Below, piece after piece: positions 55,206-63,944 of a stretch of DNA of 64,000 nucleotides (position 1 is its first letter; the number at the start of each line of letters is the position of its first letter). Source of the DNA: an uncultured Eubacteriales bacterium. Lineage in GTDB: Bacteria > Bacillota > Clostridia > TANB77 > CAG-508. Location: NCBI GenBank assembly GCA_905203305.1, contig CAJKVH010000006.1:1-64000 (forward strand). Direction: 5' to 3'. A model generated the notes under the pieces. The model was not told where the DNA came from and searched no databases. It saw nothing but the letters and a program-made list of their open reading frames with translations. The position numbers and the translations under genes were made by a program.

Positions 55206-55327
55206 ATTAGTTAAAAAAAGAAAAAAATAGATAAAAAAAGTTAAAAATAGATTATTGTATGAAAATAAATTTATATGATTTTATATAATTTTATATGAAT
55301 TTATTTGAATTAATTTGGAGGAAAATT

Positions 55328-56152
55328 ATGAACGGAAAATTATATTTAGTTGCAACACCCATTGGTAATTTAGAAGATATTACATTAAGAGCTTTAAGAA
55401 TATTAAAAGAAGTAGATTATATTGCAGCAGAAGATACAAGGACAACTTTAAAATTATTAAATCATTTTGAAATAAAAAAGCCTCTAATTAGTAATCACAG
55501 ACATAATGAAGATGATAGAGAAGATTTTTTAATAAATAAGTTAAAAGAAGGTAAAAATATTGCTGTTGTTTCTGATGCAGGAACTCCAGGGATTTCTGAT
55601 CCAGGAGAAGTTATTGCAAAAAAGGCGATAGAAGAAAATATTGAAGTAATTCCAATTCCTGGAGCATGTGCAGCAATTAATGCTTTAATTGCATCAGGTT
55701 TAGATACAAAAGAATTTGTTTTTATTGGATTTTTACCTTTAAATAAAAAATTAAGAAAAGAAAAATTAGAAGAAATAAAAGAAGAAAATAAAACTAGTAT
55801 AATTTACGAAGCTCCTCATAAAATTAAAGATACATTAAATGACTTAAAAGATATAATAGGAGAAAGAAAAATTGTTTTGGCAAGAGAAATAACTAAAATT
55901 CATGAAGAATTTATTAGAGGAAATATTGATGAAATTATAGAAAAAAGTCAAAATTTAAAAGGTGAAATGATTTTATTAATTGAAGGGAATAATGAAATTG
56001 TAAAAGAAAATATTTTAAATAATTTGAGTTTAGAAGAACATTATAATGTTTATGAAAAGCAAGGATTAAATAAAAAAGAAATTATTAAAAAAATTGCAAA
56101 AGATAGAGGAGTAAATAAAAATAATATATATCAATATTTTATAAATAAGTAA
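55328..56152 (+). CDS. rsmI: 16S rRNA (cytidine1402-2'-O)-methyltransferase RsmI
   Basis: 274 residues starting at MNGKLYLVATPIGNLEDITLRA (TTGGAGG upstream of 55328; the frame opens earlier at 55295 without a site). Characteristic motifs are AAEDTRTTLKLLNHF, VSDAGTPGISDPGE, IPGACAAINALIASG and FIGFLP. It methylates C1402 in the ribosomal P site, helping decoding fidelity. The C-terminal helical part ends GVNKNNIYQYF. Confidence 0.96.
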   Translation: MNGKLYLVATPIGNLEDITLRALRILKEVDYIAAEDTRTTLKLLNHFEIKKPLISNHRHNEDDREDFLINKLKEGKNIAVVSDAGTPGISDPGEVIAKKAIEENIEVIPIPGACAAINALIASGLDTKEFVFIGFLPLNKKLRKEKLEEIKEENKTSIIYEAPHKIKDTLNDLKDIIGERKIVLAREITKIHEEFIRGNIDEIIEKSQNLKGEMILLIEGNNEIVKENILNNLSLEEHYNVYEKQGLNKKEIIKKIAKDRGVNKNNIYQYFINK

Positions 56153-56160
56153 AAAAATAA

Positions 56161-56200
56161 AATTAAATTAAACTTAATAAAGTTTAATTTAATTTTTTTT
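56161..56200. terminator. Bidirectional terminator between rsmI and abrB
   Basis: AATTAAATTAAACTT / AGTTTAATTTAATT stem with T8. It also serves abrB, which converges on it. Confidence 0.85.
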
Positions 56201-56205
56201 ATTTT

Positions 56206-56469
56206 TTATTTATTACTTTCTTCAGATTCTAAATTATTTATTTTTGTAAGACATTTTTTGCATATTAATTTATCTTTAAATGTAACAAGTTCTTTTGAAT
56301 TATTGCAAAAAATACAACCAGTTTCAAATTTTCTTAAAATAATTGATGTTCCATCTAAATAAATCTCGATTGGATCTTTTTCTTCTATATCTAATTTATT
56401 TCTAATTTCTTTTGGAATAACAACTCTACCTAATTCATCTAGTTTTCTAACAATACCTGTTGATTTCAT
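56206..56469 (-). CDS. abrB: AbrB/SpoVT-family transition-state regulator
   Basis: 87 residues. The N-terminal swapped-hairpin DNA-binding domain is typical (STGIVRKLDELGRVVIPKEIR, then DPIEIYLDGTSIILRKF). The C-terminal part has CIFCNN...CKKC, a clostridial zinc-ribbon-like tail. AbrB represses stationary-phase genes and is itself repressed by Spo0A in Bacillus. GGAGGAAC precedes the ATG. A minus-strand promoter and Spo0A-type boxes lie upstream. Confidence 0.92.
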   Translation of the reverse strand: MKSTGIVRKLDELGRVVIPKEIRNKLDIEEKDPIEIYLDGTSIILRKFETGCIFCNNSKELVTFKDKLICKKCLTKINNLESEESNK

Positions 56470-56515
56470 TTTTTGTTCCTCCTTAAAATATATCTGTTAT
56501 TATTTTTCAAGCAAT

Positions 56516-56544
56516 ATATTAACATATTTTTACAAATTGGTCAA
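56516..56544 (-). promoter_or_regulatory. Promoter of abrB
   Basis: Minus-strand TTGACC (56544-56539), 17 bases, TAATAT (56521-56516). Confidence 0.72.
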
Positions 56545-56612
56545 TAATTAATAGACAATTTTTTCCAAAAAAATGTAGAATTATGACAGTAAGCGCCCTA
56601 ATTGTAATGTAT

Positions 56613-56667
56613 TGTCGAATTTTGTCAAAAAGTTTTTCTTGACAATTTATGTAAAAAGGTGTAATAT
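56613..56667 (+). promoter_or_regulatory. Spo0A-type boxes and divergent promoter
   Basis: TGTCGAA (56613-56619) and TGTCAAA (56623-56629), 10 bases apart, precede TTGACA (56639-56644) and TAATAT (56662-56667) with a 17-base spacer on the plus strand. The boxes are 69 bases upstream of the abrB -35 on the other strand. Confidence 0.6.
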
Positions 56668-56704
56668 TTTAGATGTGAAAAATATTAGATCAAAGGAAAG
56701 ATTT

Positions 56705-56812
56705 ATGTTTCTAGAAATTTTATTATTTATATCATTATTTACTTTAATCAGAATGTTAGTAATTAAATTTTTATCAATAAAATTAATAATAGAAATAAAA
56801 AATGATAAATAA
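56705..56812 (+). CDS. 35-residue hydrophobic peptide
   Basis: ATG 56705 has AAAGGAAAG upstream and lies 38 bases after a consensus promoter with Spo0A-type boxes. The peptide is one membrane helix (FLEILLFISLFTLIRMLVIKFL) with a short basic tail. No family recognised. It may be a real small protein or the transcript may act as RNA. Confidence 0.45.
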   Translation: MFLEILLFISLFTLIRMLVIKFLSIKLIIEIKNDK

Positions 56813-56825
56813 AAAGTTATTAATC

Positions 56826-57023
56826 TTGTAGAGAAAATAAAACTCAATTTAATTAAATAAAATAAAATTAAATTAAATCTTTGATGCCCCTTATAAAAAA
56901 AGATAAAATAAAAATTACCTCTATTATATTTACCACCAATAAATATAAAAAAATTGTAATTGCTTTTAACAATTACAATAAAAAACTTAATTTAAATTTT
57001 CTACAATTTTATTTTCTCTACAA
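56826..57023. repeat. 198-base region bounded by 17-base inverted repeats
   Basis: TTGTAGAGAAAATAAAA at 56826-56842 and its exact reverse complement at 57007-57023 enclose an A/T-rich stretch with a smaller hairpin (56952-56979). It could be a MITE-like insertion or a long-range stem in a transcript. No coding seen inside. Confidence 0.55.
56945..56979 (-). terminator. Terminator of walJ
   Basis: Minus strand: ATTGTAATTG TTAAAAG CAATTACAAT followed by a T run. Confidence 0.72.
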
Positions 57024-57033
57024 TTACTATAAA

Positions 57034-57823
57034 TTAAATATGTATCAATTTTCCAGGCTCATTTCTGCTTGCAATAGATAAATTAAAATCGTCCATTTTC
57101 GTATTATTGGAAATTAATTCATCAATTACAGTTTGATATGCAAGTTCTGGAAAATTACTTTCTTTACTTAAATGCCCTAAAATGGCATTTTTTAAACCAG
57201 ATTTTATTAAATAGTTTATTGTTTGTCCAGCCATTTGATTAGATAGATGACCAGTAGGACCTGCAATTCTATTTTTTAATTTAAATGGATATTTTGTGTA
57301 TTTTAATACTTCTGGATCATAATTAGCTTCAAGAAGTATAAATTCACTACCATCTATATGTTTTACAATATTATTATTCATATGACCAATATCTGTTGCA
57401 ATACTGATTTTTTTATTGTTAGAAAACAGTGTGTATCCACAAGGATCAGCTGCGTCATGAGGTATTTCAAATGGAACGATATCAATATCTCCAATTGAAA
57501 AATTTTCATCAATCGATATATTTTTTTTATTTATATCAGATATTTTGTCAGATTGTTTTGGCATTGCATCAAATGTTTTGGATGTAGCAAAAACAGGAAT
57601 ATTAAATTTTTTTGATAAATTTCCCACACTTTGAATATGATCTACATGTTCATGTGTAACTAAAACAGCGTCTAAGTCAGATCCAGAAACATCAAGTGTT
57701 CCGAAGTGCTTGTTCAATTTTTTTTAGGCTTACTCCTGCATCTATTAGGATTTTTGTGTTGTCTGTTTCTACAAATAAACAATTCCCACTACTTCCACTA
57801 TATAAACTACAAAAATTTAACAT
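57034..57823 (-). CDS. walJ: MBL-fold hydrolase WalJ/YycJ, needs +1 shift at a CGG codon
   Basis: Start ATG 57823 with GGAAG upstream gives MLNFCSLYSGSSGNCLFVETDNT-like sequence, a typical YycJ N-terminus, and ILIDAGVSLKKIEQAL. It then reaches CGG at 57703-57701 (codon 41). Skipping the C gives Leu-Gly-Thr-Leu and runs into VLVTHEHVDHIQSV (the metal-binding HxHxDH) and ATDIGHMN, LLEANYDPE, GPTGHLSNQ, LGHLS. The joined length is 262 residues, normal for the family. Starting at 57717 alone would lose the first 40 residues of the fold. WalJ is linked to coordination of cell division and replication in Gram-positives. Confidence 0.9.
57700..57703 (-). other. Recoding site CGGA in walJ
   Basis: Minus-strand codons CTT CGG AAC. 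The family expects Leu-Gly here, obtained by skipping the C at 57703. Confidence 0.82.
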
Positions 57824-57870
57824 AAGTATTTCTTCCTTTTGTTTTATCATTTTGTTGTAATAAAGAAATA

Positions 57871-59133
57871 TTAATCTTCTTCAACACGTTTTATTTTAGC
57901 ACCTAAATCACGGAATTTTTGTTCAATATTTTCATAACCTCTGTCTATGTATTCTAGGTTATAAATATCTGTTGTACCTTTTGCTATAATTCCGGCAACT
58001 ATAAGTGCTGCACCTGCACGTAAATCTGATGCGTATACAGGAGCACCTTTTAGCTCTTTTACACCTTCAAAAAATGCAGACTTTCCTTGAGCTGTTATTT
58101 TAGCTCCCATTTTATTAAGTTCTTCTGTATATTGGAATCTAGAATCCCAAATACTTTCATTTATTATACTTGTTCCATCAGCAATTGATAAAATTACTCC
58201 CATTTGTGATTGCATATCAGTAGGAAATCCGGGATATGGAAGTGTTTTTATTACAGCTTTTGTAGGTCTCTTATTGCAAGATACACGTATTGAATCACCA
58301 TAATCTTCAACTATTCCACCAACTTCACAAATTTTTGCTGTTATTGCTTCTAAGTGTTTTGTTATGCAGTTTTTTAATAAAATATTTCCTCTTGATGCAA
58401 CAGCTGCAACCATGAATGTTCCGGCTTCAATTTGATCTGGTACGATAGAATATGTTGCATTTCCTTGTAGTTCTTTTACACCTGTTACTTTTATTGTATC
58501 AGTTCCAGCGCCTCTAATATTTGCTCCCATTGTATTTAAGAAGTTTGCAACATCAACTATATGAGGTTCTTTGGCAGCATTGTCTATTATTGTAGTTCCT
58601 TCTGCTAATACACTTGCAAGCATGACATTAATTGTAGCTCCAACAGAAGAAATATCCATGTATATTGATGTTCCTTTTAGTTTTTTTGTTTTTGCTACAA
58701 TTTTTCCTTGACCGATATCTACATTAGCACCTAATGCTTCAAATCCTTTTATATGTTGATCTATTGGTCTTGCTCCTAATTTGCATCCACCAGGCATACC
58801 TACTGTCGCAGAACCTTTTCTACTAAGTAGACTACCTAATAAATAATATGATGCTCTAAATTTACTTGTTAAGTCTAAAGGAGCCTCTGTTGTTTCTATA
58901 TTTTTCGAATCTATTGTTATTTCATTTGCAGAATTCCAATGTATTTTTGCACCTAATTTTTCAAGAATTTCACAATATATTTTTACATCACTTATATTTG
59001 GTAAATTATTTATTGTACATGTTCCATTTATTAATAGTGCTGCTGGTAAAATTGCAACTGCTGCGTTTTTTGCACCACTTATTGTAACTTCACCTTTTAA
59101 AGGAGTTCCACCAGTTATTACTAATTTTTCCAA
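57871..59133 (-). CDS. murA: UDP-N-acetylglucosamine 1-carboxyvinyltransferase
   Basis: MurA makes the first committed peptidoglycan precursor from UDP-GlcNAc and phosphoenolpyruvate. 420 residues, with SGAKNAAVAILPAALL near 19, PGGCKLGARPIDQH with the catalytic Cys (fosfomycin target) near 115, and the DLRAGAALIVAG region near 370. It begins at a TTG 7 bases after GGGGG. The gene lies downstream of spoIIR and upstream of walJ. Confidence 0.96.
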   Translation of the reverse strand: MEKLVITGGTPLKGEVTISGAKNAAVAILPAALLINGTCTINNLPNISDVKIYCEILEKLGAKIHWNSANEITIDSKNIETTEAPLDLTSKFRASYYLLGSLLSRKGSATVGMPGGCKLGARPIDQHIKGFEALGANVDIGQGKIVAKTKKLKGTSIYMDISSVGATINVMLASVLAEGTTIIDNAAKEPHIVDVANFLNTMGANIRGAGTDTIKVTGVKELQGNATYSIVPDQIEAGTFMVAAVASRGNILLKNCITKHLEAITAKICEVGGIVEDYGDSIRVSCNKRPTKAVIKTLPYPGFPTDMQSQMGVILSIADGTSIINESIWDSRFQYTEELNKMGAKITAQGKSAFFEGVKELKGAPVYASDLRAGAALIVAGIIAKGTTDIYNLEYIDRGYENIEQKFRDLGAKIKRVEED

Positions 59134-59227
59134 TTGTATACCCCCAAAATATTATATCTTTTAATTATAAATTTCTTTAGTAATATATCATAAACTTTGA
59201 GTTTTTACAACCGTTTTTGTAAATATT

Positions 59228-59857
59228 TTAATTTTTGGCAGTTAGAAGATTATTTTTATTAAAAAGTTCGATTAATTTAAATTTTATTTTTATAGATTGA
59301 TCGTTTGCATCTGAAATTAATTTGTATTCTTCTTCATTTAATGTGCTTTCTAGTGTTTCTTTTGAATCTTCTGGAACAAAGCCAGATGAAATGTCAATAA
59401 AACAAAGTGAAGGATAAAGAACACACCACCAGTTTTGACCATTTGAATTACCTAGTTGTATTTTTAATGCATCATAGTAACCTGCAGGAAATGAAATATC
59501 TCCATATTTTTTTGTTGGGAAATTAAAATTACCTATAGAAACTTTAGCTGTATAATCAAATCCATTATCTTTTATAGTTTTATTTGCAATATCTTCAAAG
59601 TCGGATAAGTGACATGATACTAAGTTTATTGTTTCTTCTTTTGATTTTGCATTTTCTGTTAGAGTTTTCATATAATTAATAATATTATCTCTTACAATAT
59701 ATTTTAAATTTTGATCTTCTGCAGAATCACTATTTGCTATTACATGTAATCTAAATACACTTTTGGATAGGTCGCAAGATACAGCATTTACATAACTAAA
59801 AGCACTAATAGAAACATATAAGAAAAATAATATACTTAAAATTATGAATTTTTTCAT
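59228..59857 (-). CDS. spoIIR: Stage II sporulation protein R
   Basis: SpoIIR is the secreted forespore signal that activates the SpoIIGA protease and so sigma-E. 209 residues with a signal peptide (residues 1-25) and the family motif FRLHVIANSDSAEDQNLKYIVRD, then YGDISFPAGYYDALKIQLGNSNGQNWWCVLYPSLCF trimmed. GGAGGAATTC precedes the ATG. Its presence is the best single indication that this organism or its ancestors sporulate. I could not identify a sigma-F promoter by eye. Confidence 0.93.
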   Translation of the reverse strand: MKKFIILSILFFLYVSISAFSYVNAVSCDLSKSVFRLHVIANSDSAEDQNLKYIVRDNIINYMKTLTENAKSKEETINLVSCHLSDFEDIANKTIKDNGFDYTAKVSIGNFNFPTKKYGDISFPAGYYDALKIQLGNSNGQNWWCVLYPSLCFIDISSGFVPEDSKETLESTLNEEEYKLISDANDQSIKIKFKLIELFNKNNLLTAKN

Positions 59858-59932
59858 AAGAATTCCTCCAATTACAAATTATTCAATGTAATTATTTACA
59901 AAAATTAATAAAATATACAAAATTGTAAGGCG

Positions 59933-59997
59933 GTCGAAAAAAGTCGATGAAATTTAATTGAAATATTATTGACATATTTTTGAAATAATGGTAAAAT
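59933..59997 (+). promoter_or_regulatory. Promoter of the 60023 gene with degenerate Spo0A-type boxes
   Basis: TTGACA (59969-59974), 17 bases, TAAAAT (59992-59997). GGTCGAA and AGTCGAT, 10 bases apart at 59933-59949, resemble imperfect boxes. Confidence 0.5.
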
Positions 59998-60022
59998 TTT
60001 CCAAAACGAAAGGATGATGTTT

Positions 60023-60469
60023 ATGAATACAAAAGAGTCAAAAGTAAAGAAATACTGTTGCTTTTATGCAAGTGATTTTCATTTGGAAATGATACTTTTG
60101 CCATATATAAAAAACAACATATATAAAGATAAATTTATAATATTTACAGAAGAAAATTTATCAGATAGTATAAAGGTGTTATTGAATAGAACAAATTTGA
60201 ATTTAGAAGAAAAAAATTTGATGCTTAATTTAGATTGGAAAGAAAAGAACAAATTGGATATATCTAAGTATAAATTTGATGATCATACAATAATAATAAA
60301 TGGAAGTAGTGATTATATAGATAAGGTTAATAAAGAAATAAGAAGTAAAGAGCCTAAGAAAATAAATATAATAGATTGCTATAGTATAAACGATAAAAAT
60401 GTAGAATTAGGGCAAATTGAGGAGAAATATGATGGTATTTTGAATACAAGTAGGTCTAAAAAAATATAA
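60023..60469 (+). CDS. Hypothetical protein
   Basis: 148 residues from ATG 60023 (AAAGGATG upstream), soluble, no signal. Alternating strands and helices (KYCCFYASDFHLEMILLPYI, KFIIFTEENLSDSIKVLLN, KINIIDCYSIND) suggest a small Rossmann-like fold. Not recognised. It stands alone between spoIIR and the sugar-nucleotide gene, with its own promoter. Confidence 0.7.
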   Translation: MNTKESKVKKYCCFYASDFHLEMILLPYIKNNIYKDKFIIFTEENLSDSIKVLLNRTNLNLEEKNLMLNLDWKEKNKLDISKYKFDDHTIIINGSSDYIDKVNKEIRSKEPKKINIIDCYSINDKNVELGQIEEKYDGILNTSRSKKI

Positions 60470-60586
60470 AAAAATGAATAAAAGTATTGATAAAAATTAA
60501 AAAAAGGTGTATATAATAAAAATATAACTAAAATTTTATCTAATTCAATTAATACTAATTGATTTATTTTAGAAGGGAGAATGTAT

Positions 60587-61831
60587 ATGGAGTACAATAT
60601 TGAAGAGATAAAACGTAAACTAAAAAAATATGGCCAAGAACATTTATTAAATTTTTATGATACTTTAGATGAAAAAAAGCAAAAAAGATTGCTAGAACAA
60701 ATTGAAGGAATTGATTTTGATCTTATAAATAGCTTATATAATAAGACAAAAGATGGAATTAAACAAGAAGATGCTGATATTGAGCCAATAGAATTTATAG
60801 ATAAATATAAATTAAATGATATGTATAAATATTATGAAGATATTGGTAAAAAAGCAATAAAAGCTGGTAAATTAGCAGCAGTTACTATGGCTGGTGGACA
60901 AGGAACAAGACTTGGGCATAAAGGACCAAAAGGAACATTTGATATGGGATTAGATTCACATAAATCATTATTTGAATTATTATGTGATTATTTAAAATCT
61001 GAATCAAAAAAATATGGTGTTGATATACCATGGTTTATAATGACAAGTAGAGAAAACAATAAAGATACAGTTGAATTTTTCAAAAAGAATAAATATTTTG
61101 GTTATGAAAAAAATATCTATTTCTTTATACAAGGACAACTTCCAATGATTGATACAGAAGGAAAGATATTAATTGGAGAAGATGGACTAATTAAAGAAGC
61201 AGCTGATGGTCATGGTGGGGTTTATGAATCACTTGTAAAGAGTGGTATGGTAGACAAGATGAAAGAATTAGGTGTTGAATGGGTATTTATAGGTGGAGTT
61301 GATAACTGTTTAGTAAAAATGGTAGATCCTGTACTTATGGGAATAGCTATAGACAAAAAAGTTACAGCAGCTGGAAAATCAGTTGTAAAAGCTAACCCAC
61401 AGGAAAAAGTTGGAGCATTTTGTAAGAAAAATGGAAAACCAAGTGTTGTTGAATACTCAGAAATAACAGACGAAATGGCTGAAGCGAGAGATGAAAATGG
61501 TGAATTGTTATATGGTGAATCACATATTTTATGTAATTTGTTTAATATTTCAGCAATTGAAAGAATGGGAAAAGAACCATTACCTTATCATTCAGCATTT
61601 AAAAAAGCAACTTATATTGATAAAGATGGAAACAAAGTAGTTCCAGATAGCCCTAATGCATATAAATTTGAAGCTTTCTTATTTGATGCGTTTGGTGAAG
61701 TTGATGATATGGCAATATTAAGAGTAAAAAGAGAAGAAGAATTTGCACCAGTAAAAAATGCAGATTCAGCTGGAGTTGATTGCCCTAGCACAGCAAGAGA
61801 ATTATATAATAATTTTTATAAGAAAAATTAA
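60587..61831 (+). CDS. UDP-sugar pyrophosphorylase (UDPGP type 1 family)
   Basis: 414 residues from ATG 60587, 7 bases after GGGAG. The nucleotide-binding motif LAAVTMAGGQGTRLGHKGPKG is near residue 100 and identifies the eukaryote-like UDPGP family (UDP-GlcNAc or UDP-Glc pyrophosphorylase). GGVDNCLVKMVDPVLMG and the late FLFDAF fit too. It would make UDP-GlcNAc or UDP-glucose from sugar-1-phosphate and UTP. The phosphohexomutase that follows could supply that substrate, and murA uses UDP-GlcNAc. The precise sugar cannot be told from sequence alone. Confidence 0.88.
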   Translation: MEYNIEEIKRKLKKYGQEHLLNFYDTLDEKKQKRLLEQIEGIDFDLINSLYNKTKDGIKQEDADIEPIEFIDKYKLNDMYKYYEDIGKKAIKAGKLAAVTMAGGQGTRLGHKGPKGTFDMGLDSHKSLFELLCDYLKSESKKYGVDIPWFIMTSRENNKDTVEFFKKNKYFGYEKNIYFFIQGQLPMIDTEGKILIGEDGLIKEAADGHGGVYESLVKSGMVDKMKELGVEWVFIGGVDNCLVKMVDPVLMGIAIDKKVTAAGKSVVKANPQEKVGAFCKKNGKPSVVEYSEITDEMAEARDENGELLYGESHILCNLFNISAIERMGKEPLPYHSAFKKATYIDKDGNKVVPDSPNAYKFEAFLFDAFGEVDDMAILRVKREEEFAPVKNADSAGVDCPSTARELYNNFYKKN

Positions 61832-61834
61832 TAA

Positions 61835-61875
61835 AAAAACAGAAAAATGTAAATCACATTTTTCTGTTTTATTTT
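61835..61875 (+). terminator. Terminator after the pyrophosphorylase
   Basis: AAAACAGAAAAATGT / ACATTTTTCTGTTTT hairpin with a short loop, then TATTTTATTATT. Confidence 0.85.
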
Positions 61876-61901
61876 ATTATTCAATAAAATAAACAAAAAT
61901 A

Positions 61902-61930
61902 TTTACATCAAACGACTTTTGTGATATTAT
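61902..61930 (+). promoter_or_regulatory. Promoter of the phosphohexomutase
   Basis: TTTACA (61902-61907), 17 bases, TATTAT (61925-61930). Confidence 0.68.
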
Positions 61931-61957
61931 GACCTCAAAGAAAAGGAGGTAACCCAA

Positions 61958-63685
61958 ATGGATTATTTAAAAGAATATAAAAAATGGTGTGAAAGTGATG
62001 AATTTGACGAAGCAACCAAACAAGAATTATTAAAAATAAAAGATAATGAAAAAGAAATAGAAGACAGATTCTATAAAGAACTAGAATTTGGAACAGCAGG
62101 ACTTAGGGGAATAATAGGTGCAGGAACTAATAGAATGAATAAATATGTTGTAGGAAAAGCAACACAAGGACTTGCAAATTATATTCTAAAAAGAGGAACA
62201 GAAAATAAAGGAGTTGCAATAAGTTTTGACTCAAGACATATGTCACCAGAATTTAGTACAGAAGCAGCTTTAGTTTTAAATGCAAATGGTATAAAAACAT
62301 ACATATTTGATCATTTAAGACCAGTTCCAGAATTATCTTTTGCCGTAAGAGAATTAGGATGTACAGCTGGAATAATGATAACAGCAAGTCATAATAAGCC
62401 AGCATATAATGGATATAAAGTATATTGGGACGATGGATCACAAATAATTAGTCCAGTTGATAAAGATATAATGAATGAAGTAAAAGCAATTACAGACTAT
62501 AAAGTAATAAAAGAAATACCAATTGAAGAAGCAAAAGAAAAAGGATTATACAACGTAATTGGAAAAGAAATAGATGATAAATATATAAATGAACTAAAAT
62601 CTAGAGTATTAAATCCTGAAATAGTTAGGGAAGAAGGAGAAAAGCTTAAAGTAGTTTATACACCACTTCATGGTGCTGGAAATGAAATGGTACAAAGAAT
62701 ATTAAAAGAAATAGGTTTAAAAAATGTATATGTTGTACCAGAACAAGAAAAACCAGATGGAGATTTCCCAACAGTTGATTATCCAAATCCAGAAGCTAAA
62801 GAAGCATTCAAAATGGCGTTAGACTTAGCAAAAGAAGTTGATGCAGATATTGTTTTAGCAAATGATCCAGATGCAGATAGATTAGGAATTTATGCAAAAG
62901 ATAGTAAGACTGGATGTTATATGGATTACACAGGAAACATGTCAGCTTTATTAATTGCAGAATACAGATTATCTCAAATGAAAGAAAAAAATATTTTACC
63001 TGAAAATGGAATGTTTGTATCAACAATAGTATCTTCAAACCTTGCTAAAGCAATTGCAAAAGAATATAAGATGGACTTTAGAGAAGTTTTAACAGGATTC
63101 AAAAACATTGGTGAACAAATAAAAATTGAAGAACAAAAAGAAAATGGTAAAAAGTATGTATTTGGATTTGAAGAAAGTTATGGTTGCCTAATTGGTGATT
63201 ATGCAAGAGATAAAGATGGAATTTCTGCAGTAATGAGCTTATGTGAAGCTGCATGCTATTATATGTCTAAAAATATGACATTATGGGATCAAATGATAAA
63301 TATCTATGAAAAATATGGATATTACAAAGAAGGTCAAGTAGCAATTGTTCTTGAGGGTGCAGAAGGTGCTCAAAGAATTAAAGATATGATGGAAAATATG
63401 AGAAAACAATTACCAGAAAAAATTGGTAAATACAAAGTTTTAGAATTTAAAGACATAAAATTAGATATTGATAAAAACATGATTACAGGTGAGGTTTCAA
63501 AAACAGGATTACCTACATCTAATGTTCTTTATTATGAACTTGAAAATGATGCATGGTGTTGTGTAAGACCATCTGGAACAGAACCAAAAATAAAATTATA
63601 TATGGGTGTAAAAGCAGGTACAATGGAAAAAGCAGAATTAGATTTAGATGAATTAAAAGATGATATGAAAGCTTTAGTTAAATAA
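61958..63685 (+). CDS. Alpha-D-phosphohexomutase (phosphoglucomutase/phosphomannomutase)
   Basis: 575 residues of the four-domain phosphohexomutase family. The phosphoserine loop ITASHNKPAYNGYKVY is near residue 145 (catalytic Ser in TASHN), the metal loop DPDADRLG near 305, the sugar-binding FGFEESYG near 405 and the phosphate-binding RPSGTEPKIKLY near 540. It interconverts hexose 6- and 1-phosphates. AAAGGAGG lies 9 bases before the ATG. It has its own promoter and terminator next to the UDP-sugar gene. Confidence 0.94.
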   Translation: MDYLKEYKKWCESDEFDEATKQELLKIKDNEKEIEDRFYKELEFGTAGLRGIIGAGTNRMNKYVVGKATQGLANYILKRGTENKGVAISFDSRHMSPEFSTEAALVLNANGIKTYIFDHLRPVPELSFAVRELGCTAGIMITASHNKPAYNGYKVYWDDGSQIISPVDKDIMNEVKAITDYKVIKEIPIEEAKEKGLYNVIGKEIDDKYINELKSRVLNPEIVREEGEKLKVVYTPLHGAGNEMVQRILKEIGLKNVYVVPEQEKPDGDFPTVDYPNPEAKEAFKMALDLAKEVDADIVLANDPDADRLGIYAKDSKTGCYMDYTGNMSALLIAEYRLSQMKEKNILPENGMFVSTIVSSNLAKAIAKEYKMDFREVLTGFKNIGEQIKIEEQKENGKKYVFGFEESYGCLIGDYARDKDGISAVMSLCEAACYYMSKNMTLWDQMINIYEKYGYYKEGQVAIVLEGAEGAQRIKDMMENMRKQLPEKIGKYKVLEFKDIKLDIDKNMITGEVSKTGLPTSNVLYYELENDAWCCVRPSGTEPKIKLYMGVKAGTMEKAELDLDELKDDMKALVK

Positions 63686-63697
63686 TTATACCTAAGT

Positions 63698-63730
63698 GAA
63701 CAGTTCCTTTACAGAACTGTTTATTTTTTA
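63698..63730 (+). terminator. Terminator after the phosphohexomutase
   Basis: AACAGTTC / AGAACTGTT hairpin followed by TATTTTTTA. Confidence 0.82.
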
Positions 63731-63759
63731 TTGACTTTTTAATGTAAAGTTGTTATAAT
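63731..63759 (+). promoter_or_regulatory. Promoter of tRNA-Arg
   Basis: TTGACT (63731-63736), 17 bases, TATAAT (63754-63759), 13 bases before the tRNA. Confidence 0.82.
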
Positions 63760-63772
63760 CGTTCACAGTTAT

Positions 63773-63848
<76 letters not shown>

Positions 63849-63856
63849 AAATGAAG

Positions 63857-63894
63857 ATACCTAATGTGATTTTTTTGCATTAGGTATTTTTTTG
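63857..63894 (+). terminator. Terminator after tRNA-Arg
   Basis: ATACCTAATG / CATTAGGTAT hairpin followed by T7. Confidence 0.88.
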
Positions 63895-63944
63895 TAACTA
63901 TTTAAAATTATTTAGAATAAATTATAAAAATAGGAGTGAGTTGT

